Shown here: positions 55,481-64,000 of the stretch, piece by piece
How the letters are laid out: every line of letters begins with the position of its first letter
How positions within the stretch are numbered: position 1 is the stretch's first letter
Assembly: GCA_947623455.1 (NCBI GenBank)
Contig: OX392530.1
Location: forward strand, 4,439,501-4,503,500
DNA length: 64,000 bases
Reading direction: 5' to 3'
DNA from: Mimachlamys varia
Lineage: Eukaryota; Mollusca; Bivalvia; Pectinida; Pectinidae
Program-made: the position numbers and the translations under genes
Notes under the pieces: model-generated
Database searches by the model: none
Seen by the model: the letters and a program-made list of their open reading frames with translations, nothing else
Told to the model about the DNA's origin: nothing

Positions 55481-56023
55481 TATTGCTGCATCGTCGGATA
55501 CCCACGGTTGATCTCGCTTCGCTAACTCACTCATCACCCGTGGGCAAACTCGCCAAGAAATCCTCGTAAAATATGGTAATTCGTATATTAGAACGGACCA
55601 ATCAGAAAATCCGATATGTAATTTGGAACTCTCCAGTTTTAAGACCCGTTTCGTGGTATACCATACACAACAATGGCTGCGCCCATGAGAAAGCGTGTAA
55701 ACGGCGAGTAGAAGACTTGTTCACAACGATGGCGGCACCAATTAAGTCTTGTGAATTTGTTTAAAAATCATACGAGACAAGTCTTACAGGTCAAAATCAA
55801 GTCAAGAGCAATACAGTGCTACTTATCTAAGTTACGATTCCGTATAGATTATATAACGCTAATTCTGATTGGTTTAAAATCCCATCGCGAAACTGCACTG
55901 GAACCAATCAAATGCTTCGTACATATTAATTACCTACGAGGATTTCTCGGCGAGTTTGCCCACGGTTGATGAGTGAGTTAGCGAAGCGATATCAACCGTG
56001 GGTATCCGACGATGGTATTGCTG
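55481..56023. mobile_element. Long-TIR DNA element with 8 bp target duplication
   Basis: TATTGCTG flanks the element on both sides (55481-55488 and 56016-56023). TIRs of about 83 bp start CATCGTCGGATACCCACGG on the left and, on the minus strand, CATCGTCGGATACCCACGG on the right. Each TIR is itself partly palindromic (CCCACGGTTGAT and ATCAACCGTGGG). The interior (about 370 bp) has three CCAAT-type boxes (GACCAATCAG, CTGATTGG, AACCAATCAA) and two ATGGCKGC sequences. An 8 bp duplication fits hAT or P superfamilies; the long TIRs also recall Mutator. No transposase. Confidence 0.88.
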
Positions 56024-56966
56024 TCGACACCATAGATATTTGGCACGTTCTCAAATAAAGTTATGAGTTAATAACTCTAGTTTGCGGGGAAATGGTTACC
56101 GAGTGAATGTAAATATTGAAGTTTTATAGAAAAATGTAAATATTAAAGGATTCAAGCAAAATGTATAGCTAAAACAAAATCCTGTGATTAATGCGAAGAA
56201 ATGAAGTGCCCGACACCATGCTACATCAGATAACAAGTCCTAAGAGTCTACTTTGAGTTTTTTCTGAGTTTGATACATTAGCGGTAAATGTTTATTTTGT
56301 TCCTTCACCAGACAGACTGACAGTAAAGTACGTTAACACTTTACGTGATGCATTTTCGTAGATACTGCAAGATGGCGTCCATGGTCTGCTGCTTCCTCCC
56401 CTCTATCTACTACTACTACTATTACTATGCGGCTATCCGAGTCATTTTAAAGGATTTGATGTTTAGGACCAGAATATTCCGGATCGTGTTGAAGGGTTTC
56501 ATGGCTGTTGATACGCATTGGCCATTATCGGTTTCAAATAATATCTCTATAAAAGAGGTAAACTTGTATTCTGATTTCTTTCTCGTACGTAATGTGAGGT
56601 CTGTAGGTAGACTCTGTTGTGATCCTTTGTTTAATATCTGTGGCTCAGCATGTACTTTATGGGGAGAGAGGCTACATCTTCCGGCTCCAGACATCCTTAT
56701 TGTACATTGTAAACAATCTGACCATGATAGACTACCCAACTGGCCGTAGCTATGCCGACGCGGTACAGATAGGCGATGTCCTGGAAGTTGAAGTCTGTTC
56801 CTGTCAAGGCAAATTCTAACAGATCCTTGATCGTTTATCAAACCGTTTCACGTCTGAGATGTTTTGGCTTTCACAAACCACACGTTTTGTTTACTATATT
56901 GTAAATGACCTTTGTTATGTTTGGCGGTCGCCTGTTAGTAATGACATTTTACCGAGCTACCTGTCT
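56024..56966. other. Open frames without recognisable product
   Basis: A plus-strand frame starting in AAGATGGCGTCC (about 56370) gives MASMVCCFLPSIYYYYYYY then AAIRVILKDLMF. It could end at a GAGGTAAAC donor near 56560. A minus-strand frame (56841-56425) overlaps it. I recognise no family in either, so neither is called as a gene. Confidence 0.35.
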
Positions 56967-57151
56967 GGCCCTTTCACAAACATTCCTTAACTTAAGGAAA
57001 TTCCTTAACTTTAAAGTCTCCGTAGAAAGCTGTGCAGACGTAAAGGAAATAATCCTTAACTTAAGATTTTTATTTTAACTTATGTAATGCTTTCCTTTTG
57101 GAATTTTCAGGAATTTCCTTAAGTTAAGGAACGTTGATGAAACCGGACCAG
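56967..57151. mobile_element. Foldback MITE (CCTTAACTTAAGG family), copy 2
   Basis: CACAAACATTCCTTAACTTA, AGGAAATTCCTTAAC and the right arm TTCCTTAAGTTAAGGAACG with TTGATGAAACCGG match the element at 23384-23577. The arms are more diverged. Confidence 0.8.
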
Positions 57152-57282
57152 GGACATTATATTGAATTAATAAATTATTGTGGGCATTGATTAAAGCCTT
57201 ATCAAGAGAATACATGAATTATTTCTTGAACATCTTGAAAATAAAACTTTTATGTTCTTCAAGACAAGGCCATGGATTATTT

Positions 57283-57855
57283 CAATCTAATTAAAATACA
57301 GATCCTCACTATTACTATCGTGTGTATGATCTGACAGCGACCAGTAGAAGGTCATGTGCAGATGACCTTTGTATTCAACAATCAAATCGCTGCTTACCAG
57401 ATTCTGAAAGTGAAAAGCTAATTTCGGTTTGTTTCTACACTTGACGTTAAACCAGAGCAAAGTAGCGAGAAACTCGATGGACCATATACAAAAATGGCGG
57501 CGCCCAGTTCAGCAGTCTGTACGCCAAGGCGTAGACATGATCTTTTTAGATATTATCTATTTGATTTGTAGTTTTTCGTTCGTCCGAACAGAAATAACAA
57601 CTGAAGGTAAAGAAATTATCACAAAATATACTAATCAAATTGTTATATAACGCCCTAAATAATTTTCTCATCTTCGCTTCGATCCACAGCCATTTTTGTT
57701 CGTCTTCCAAACCCCGTTTACAAGGTGCATTTTGATTGGCTGTTCATTTCCTAGATATGGAAATAATAAAGTTCATCTGCACATGACTTTCTACTGGTCG
57801 CTTTCAGATCCTACACACGATAGTAATAGTGAGGATCTGTATTTTAATCAGATTG
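57283..57855. mobile_element. TIR element with about 85-90 bp arms
   Basis: Left arm at 57285-57373 (CAATCTAATTAAAATACAG, ATCCTCACTATTACTATCG, GCGACCAGTAGAAGGTCATG) is the inverted complement of 57768-57855. The interior has ATGGCGGCGCCCAGTTCAG at about 57493 and a TTTTGATTGGCTG (inverted CCAAT) near 57730. A possible 9 bp duplication, GGATTATTT versus GGGTTATTT, flanks it imperfectly. No transposase. Confidence 0.78.
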
Positions 57856-59272
57856 TGGGTTATTTAAGTCCATATACACTATCATTTGTAATCACTCAAG
57901 AAGTTCTGTTTCTTACACTTATTCTTAAGAAACATTGTATTAACGGTGAAATTGTCCAAGCGTCTGACTCTGACTGAGGACCCTTTCATTCGACAGAACC
58001 AAAAATTTATAAAAGCACGACAGAGTGTGTGTAATCATTTCCGCCTCTTCACAACTATATAGTTCCGTCTTTATTCTTCGTAATTCTGTGTATGGATACC
58101 TCACCACGTTATATACTATTAATTCAGACGGTTACACTTTGGTATTTAGAACGCTGAATTCTTCAGTATATCAAGATACATGTACGCATTACCTTGTCGA
58201 TTGAAAATCCGACTATGATTGTAATAATTTTAGGAATTCAAAATTATCTTGAACTATAAATTGTCTGCAGCCATATCCTAGTTTCATATGTTCCAATTTC
58301 GGACAACCAATACATTGCGCCCATTACACCTGTCCTGGATTTACCATTGAGTTTGGGAAACGGGACAAAATTTTAAAAGTATACAAGAAGCGGCACACTG
58401 TGTCTTTGACGGCAGGGAAGATGGTTGTCCCGTCATAGGAATATATGTCAATTAAAAAATCAGGTCGCGATCGCTGATTGGCTATGCCATTGCATCATAC
58501 CGTGTGATCACTGAATGGGGAGCAGGACTACACCACACATTTCCGAATCCACTAGACTGCAAAGGGAGGTAACTACATGTAGGTACTGACACTAAATATA
58601 CCGCACTTTCTGAAGAATTCATATAAAAACATACATGAAACTGATCAAATATAACGGTATTTTATTAGTCAGTAAAGCTAATTCATTGTATAGTGTGATT
58701 TAAAAAGCATATTTTATTTTTTACTTCAGTATAACATTCAATAACAAAATTTATTGAAATAGTTTAAAGAAAAAAAAGTTTTCAAGACGTTTTGTTTATT
58801 TTTGTTGGTTTATTTTTCATTGGATGTATTGCTATGTTGTAATAAAATAAGGCATTCCTTAAATCTCGATCGACACGAATGCTCCCGTTAATATCCAAAG
58901 ATTTTTTTTTTCATTTCCACTGATGTTAGACAAGGATCTCCAATATGTTAGCACATTGACTATGCGTTTGTCGATACAATGGTAAGAATATGCCTGTATT
59001 CACACTATTATATGCTACATGTATTTGTTCAAGCATGGTTCGAAATCTAATTCCTGTTTCGCTCCAATCATTATTGGTGCAAGATGTAGTTCCGTCCCAG
59101 CCAGTCGTCAATGACATAGTGTACCGTTTATTGTACTTTTCAAACATTGCCCCGTTACCGTACCTCAACCCAATGGAAAATTCGGACCAGGTGTATAATT
59201 TATGTTCATAATGCTTTACCATATATGGGAAACAAGAGATGCACTAAATATCTTCCATCGTCGTTTACACCA
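57856..59272. other. No gene recognised
   Basis: AT-rich with T/A homopolymers around 58700-58920. The overlapping frames at 58926-59222 have no signature. Confidence 0.45.
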
Positions 59273-59328
59273 TCGATATCCAGGGGCTACACTCTCCTAC
59301 GCTCTCGATACCCCTGGAATATGTCACA
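59273..59328 (-). repeat. Single inverted unit of the CCAGGGGT hairpin repeat
   Basis: The minus strand reads ATTCCAGGGGTATCGAGAGC, then GTAGGAGAGTGTAGCCCCTG and GATATCGATG. It is the same unit as at 59539-59757 but in reverse orientation. Confidence 0.8.
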
Positions 59329-59538
59329 TGCTTCCAAAAACATTAACTCTGATTATAAAAACATAAATACTCTGAATATCTCGGGCACATAACGGTAAAA
59401 TATGACAGGCTTTGAAGTCGGTTGCGGCTCCTTTGTGATATTCATAGACAAGTATCAGCCTAGCGATTGGCCAGTTCCTTTTTACCTGAGACCAATCAAA
59501 CTGTTATCTCTGTGCCTTCAGTTTGGTTGCCATGACAT

Positions 59539-59757
59539 ATTCCAGGGGTGTAGAGAGCGTAGGTGAGCGTAGGTGAGCGTAACCCCTGGATATCGAAGAT
59601 GATTCCAGGGGTGTACAGAGCGAAGGTAAATGTAACCCCTGGGTATCGAGAATGATTCCAGGGGTGTAGAGAGCTTAGGTGAAGGTAACCCCTGGATATC
59701 GAGAATGAGTCCAGGGGTGTAGAGAGCGAAGGTGAGCGTAACCCCTGGATATCGAGG
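59539..59757 (+). repeat. Tandem of four 53-63 bp hairpin units
   Basis: Units start at 59539, 59602, 59655 and 59708. Each runs ATTCCAGGGGTGTAGAGAGC, then GWAGGTGAGCGTAACCCCTG, then GATATCGAGAATG. Within each unit CCAGGGGT and ACCCCTGG can pair to form a hairpin. Unit 1 has a 10 bp internal duplication of GTAGGTGAGC. Confidence 0.9.
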
Positions 59758-59861
59758 TTTGGTCCTTTACTCTCAGTGATCTGGTTCTGTATTAGCATAC
59801 CTCATTGCTTCTTTTTAAGGATGTACTAGCTGCTCTTCGTGTGTTGTTCTAGACTTAATAG

Positions 59862-59903
59862 ACCACCACCCCCCACCCCCCACCCCCCCCCCCCCCCCCC
59901 CTC
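59862..59903. repeat. Poly-C tract
   Basis: About 40 bases of C with a few A and T. The complementary G-rich strand could form a G-quadruplex. Assembly length here is unreliable. Confidence 0.85.
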
Positions 59904-62679
59904 CTTTCTATAGTATGCTCAATATTTGGATCACACGACGTTTGACGAGGAACTGTGGACATGTCTACGTTAACTATGTACAGAGAGTTTATCGATACGG
60001 GACGGATTATTAAAAAATCATTATTTGTTCCATAAATTATTACCCTTTCTTTAGTTTGGGACTTTGCTGATGTTTCTTTGCTAAATGGTCGTCTTAGGTT
60101 ATGTTAAGAAGACCAAGGACAAAACAAAATTTATCACAGAGATAAAATCGTAAGCATGATCGAATTCAGGTTCGAAATATTTTTGCTATAATGGCCATAA
60201 TCCCCCGCAGATCAGTAGAGACAAACGGTGCCCGTCTATGTCAATGAATATTGGACTTCATTTATAATCTTAATCCACACCATAACCAGCCGAAGGTTCT
60301 TGCCAACTTTGAAAACCGTAATGGTGAAATTTCCACAATCTACACCCAATGGGTTGATTATCTATCTCATTCCAACTACCGAAATAGATTCATAAACCGT
60401 GAATATGCGTTCAGAGTGACTATACTATCCATGTGTTTCCTCTGTGGTTTTAAGACGAAAACGAATCTATCTTAAAAAAAATTCACAGAAATAAAATATT
60501 CCAATATTTCAAACTTGTACAGTCTATAAAAAAGGGGGTTTTCTTCATTGCATAACGTTGCCTTTTCCACATTGGGCATTTCATAATTCGAGATGTTACA
60601 TTATTGGTGAGCCATTTTGAAATGGGAGGAACTATATCATACAATAAATATGTAATCAACTATTTTGATTATGCAATGAACATGTATATAACATTGATGT
60701 ATATCTCATGTACAGCATGCATGTCTGTAGCTGTTATCAGTCAATGTTATTGTTATAACTGTTATCAATTCCGTTATTGGACTCCTGGGATCTATTGAAT
60801 AACACTAAAAATAATGATAATTGTAATAAAATCAAACTGGAATATTACATCCGAGACACGTTAACATTGTTTTATTCTATGAAATTCGGGACTGTACAGG
60901 AATTTTAAAAATGCCTTAATTTTCATTCATTCTAACGCCTTATCTCTAGTCAAAATATTTCTGAAATGCCTTATTTTAATGCTACCATTTCAATTTTAGA
61001 AACAAATATGGCAGGGCAGCCACTGTTTTGAACAATATTTAGACAATAAAACTCATACAAATAAAAGTCCAATGCTTCTTTTAAGTTACGATTAATTGAT
61101 TTTTAGGACGATTATAAATGTCTGTTTTTCAACTGGTATTCCTTTTCAAACACGTGAAAATATATTAGCGAATCCATTTATTGTTCCTCTTGGAGAGTTT
61201 AATTGCTTTGGGTCTCTTGCGACCGTTTATAAAAGCGCTTTTGGGTTTTAATAAACTCTTTACATTAACCTTAGTGCACCGACTCATTTGTCATCAGATT
61301 TATCAATCCTATCTCTAACGGTGCTATTTCTATCTTTCAAACAATACATGGAATCGCCTTACAGAGACGGCATTCTAACTCGGAGTTGATACCACATCAT
61401 CATCATGAAATCCTAAACGACAATTCCTCCTTATCCCAGATCATCTTCTTTTACTCCCTAATCGAGTGAGGCTGGTTCTCTCTGTATTTCTGTTAAACAG
61501 ACGGCTATTTTCTCAATTTTTAAATATACAAAAAAAAAGAGCTAACCATTCGACCAATCAAGAAATTGCAGCACTGTTGTAGGACACCTAATCTGTTGAT
61601 GACTATCACTTACTGATAGTCAAAAATAACTGAGAGGTATGGATCCTGCACACTTGGGTTTTTCTTCGGATATTAATATTATCAATGAATCATTCAGAGT
61701 ATTCTGACACAGTTTTTTCCCCATATCACCCATCAATTATCCTAATTGCATTATCAAATGTCAAGCTTTTTAGACTTTTCAAGACAATGTAGCCATTTTT
61801 CAATTTGCGTGGATGCGAGAAAAAGCTATCTGATAGGAACATGTTCGTGTGGGGGAAAAAGCAAAGTCGTCGAAGAAGAGTCAAACAGAACCTACATTTG
61901 AACACTTAAAAAACCGTTAAAACTTTTTGCGTAGTGTCGTACGCGTATCGTGTTTTTTTCTTGAAAATAAAACATGCACGCACGTTTTGAATAACTACAT
62001 GTAAAAGTAGCCATTATTAATTTGTTTAAGCAATACCTGCATGTAAAATGTAAAAAAAGGAATTATTTTGTTAAACACAAAATCGTAAGCATTTGGCAAA
62101 ACCACGACATAAGCACAACTTTTGACAGTAAATTACTCTGTGTTAGCACAATGGCTATGAATTTCATCAATAAATTGATGAACATACACTGGTGTAAAGC
62201 GATTTAAAAGCGATCAAATAAAGCAGCTCGTTTGTTGTTATTACCGACAGTTCATATAATCCTCACTTTAACTTGCTATAGAGTATTTCCAATTAAATGT
62301 TATTGGTATGCAAGCCATCAGCGCCGTACCGTTTGATGTGCTGTAATCCTAACTCATGAAGAGTTGGTCACCGCGACATCACAGAACGCAGGCTTACATC
62401 TCATAACCCAACTTGTGTCGGTACAGCATGATAAAGACTCGGGCCAATGCGCATAATCAATTATCTACAATAAATAAAAGGGTTTAAGCATTTAATTTAG
62501 TTGATCTTCCTGTGATGTTGGATTATAAATATAAAAAACAAACATATTTTAATTATAAATATTTAATATCAACAAATGAAGACACATCAAAGAAACAAAC
62601 ATTGTATGCTTAATGTAATGCCTTGTAGTGATAATTAAACATCAAATAATGAAAAGCATAACCTCAAAACTCTTAAGTG
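59904..62679. other. No gene recognised
   Basis: A 2.8 kb AT-rich interval. Frames at 60251-60475, 60604-60798 and 62022-62207 have no domain, and no repeat family shared with the rest of the window was seen. Confidence 0.45.
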
Positions 62680-64000
62680 TGTCCCGTAGTGCCGTGTATC
62701 CCGTAGTGTTGTGTATCCAATATTGTTGTGTATCCCGTAGTGTTGTGTATCCCGCAGTGTTGTGTATTCCGTAGTGTTGTATATCCCGTAGTGTTGTGTG
62801 TCCCGTAGTGTTGTGTATCCCGTTGTGTTGTGTATCCCGTAGTGTTGTATATCCCGTAGTATTGTGTTTCCCGTGGTGTTGTGTCTTCCATAGTGTTGTG
62901 TATCCCGTAGTGTTGTGTATCCCGTAGTGTTGTGTATCCCGTGGTGTTGTGTATTCCATAGTGTTGTGTATCCCGCAGTGTTGTGTATCCCGTAGTGTTG
63001 TGTATCCCGTGTTGTTGTGTATTCCATAGTGTTGTGTATTCCATTGTGTTGTGTATCCCGTAGTGCTGTGTATACCGTAGTGTTGTGTATCCCATAGTGT
63101 TGTGTATCCCGTAGTGTTGTGTATCCCGTGGTGTTGTGTCTTCCATAGTGTTGTGTATCCCGTAGTGTTGTGTATCCCGTAGTGTTGTGTATCCCGTGGT
63201 GTTGTGTATTCCATAGTGTTGTGTATTCCATTGTGTTGTGTATCCCGTAGTGCTGTGTATACCGTAGTGTTGTGTATCCCATAGTGTTGTGTATCACATA
63301 GTGTTGTGTATCCCGTGGTGTTGTGTATTCCATAGTGTTGTGTATTCCATTGTGTTGTGTATCCCGTAGTGCTGTGTATACCGTAGTGTTGTGTATCCCA
63401 TAGTGTTGTGTATCCCGTAGTGTTGTGTATCCCGTAGTGTTGTGTATCCCGTGGTGTTGTGTATTCCATAGTGTTGTGTATTCCATTGTGTTGTGTATCC
63501 CGTAGTGTTGTGTATCCCGTGGTGTTGTGTCTTCCATAGTGTTGTGTATCCCGTAGTGTTGTGTATCCCGTAGTGTTGTGTATCCCGTGGTGTTGTGTAT
63601 TCCATAGTGTTGTGTATTCCATTGTGTTGTGTATCCCGTAGTGCTGTGTATACCGTAGTGTTGTGTATCCCATAGTGTTGTGTATCACATAGTGTTGTGT
63701 ATCCCGTGGTGTTGTGTATTCCATAGTATTGTGTATTCCATAGTGTTGTGTATCCCATAGTGTTGTGTATCCCGTGGTGTTGTGTATTCCATAATGTTGT
63801 GTATCCCGTAGTGTTGTGTATTCCGTAGTGTTGTGTATCCCGTGGTGTTGTGTATCCCGTAGTGCTGTGTATTCCGTAGTGTTGTGTATCCCGTAGTGTT
63901 GTGTATCCAGTAGTGTTGTATATCCCGTAGTGTTGTGTATCCCGTAGTGTTGTGTATTCCGTAGTGTTGTATATCCCGTGGTGTTGTGTATCCCGTAGTG
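62680..64000. repeat. 17 bp minisatellite running to window edge
   Basis: About 77 copies of TCCCGTAGTGTTGTGTA with point variants (ATTCCATAG, CCGTGG, GTGCTG, ATACCG). Variant units recur at multiples of 17: CTTCCATAG at about 62885, 63140 and 63531 (255 and 391 bp apart), and TACCG at about 63073, 63260, 63379 and 63651 (187, 119 and 272 bp). That shows higher-order block duplication. The long minus-strand frames (up to 360 codons, repeating a 17-residue peptide) follow from the stop-free unit. Confidence 0.95.

Noticed and set aside
56345..56841. Overlapping plus- and minus-strand frames as a host gene
   Set aside because: No family signature in either direction. The plus frame includes a low-complexity Tyr run from a TAC microsatellite, and the donor near 56560 is not enough by itself.
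62635..63758. Minus-strand frames of up to 360 codons rich in HNTTGYTT and DTQHYGI
   Set aside because: Pure translation of the 17 bp minisatellite. Several overlapping frames are equally open, which a real gene would not show.

Overview
The window looks like animal nuclear DNA, most likely from a lophotrochozoan and probably a bivalve mollusc. The evidence is an AT-rich sequence with very sparse genes, one exon of a rhodopsin-family GPCR ending in a GT splice donor, and a heavy load of Penelope-like retroelements (PLEs), tRNA-derived SINEs, foldback MITEs and minisatellites. It also carries hammerhead ribozymes of the kind known from metazoan retrozymes and PLEs. The species assignment is inference. 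Nothing indicates bacterial or organellar DNA.

Only two host genes are well supported. The first is an apparently intronless 386-codon gene at 50241-51401 (+), encoding a von Willebrand A (VWA) domain protein of the VWA/alpha-kinase (vwkA-like) type with a strongly basic C-terminal tail. The second is a first coding exon at 23640-23910 (-), encoding the N-terminus, TM1 and start of TM2 of a class A GPCR. I could not locate its remaining exons.

Layout: 0.3-46.3 kb is a PLE graveyard. At least 27 copies or fragments of one PLE family lie on both strands. A few retain reverse transcriptase (RT) coding sequence (364-1557, 5470-6173, 28199-27930, 44702-44331, 46005-46260), all broken by frameshifts, stops or deletions. 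Most are only the roughly 240-400 bp 3' tail. Some copies are joined head to tail, as is characteristic of PLEs. Nested in or between them are two SINEs, two pogo/mariner-like MITEs, two copies of a 265-270 bp MITE that entered the same site of the PLE tail, and palindromic foldback elements. No recognisable PLE tail occurs from 46.3 kb to the end. That part holds minisatellites (28 bp arrays at 47.95-49.03 kb, about 58 bp units at 53.7-54.2 kb, a hairpin-forming 53 bp unit at 59.5 kb, and a 17 bp array from 62.68 kb to the window edge), several TIR elements and a LINE 3' fragment.

The most interesting item is a three-headed tandem repeat at about 52470-53370. Each head is a type I hammerhead ribozyme with a very short stem III: conserved boxes CTGAAGA and GAAA, paired stems I and II, and a GTA cleavage triplet. 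Two monomers of 313 and 378 bp lie between predicted cleavage sites. This fits a metazoan retrozyme, a small non-autonomous retroelement thought to move as self-cleaved and circularised RNA and plausibly served by PLE-type RT. Decayed relatives with mutated cores or lost stems lie at 18.9, 20.3, 25.6 and 45.0 kb, and a ribozyme-less body fragment at 36.5 kb. The retrozyme and its likely PLE helper family therefore occur side by side in one window.
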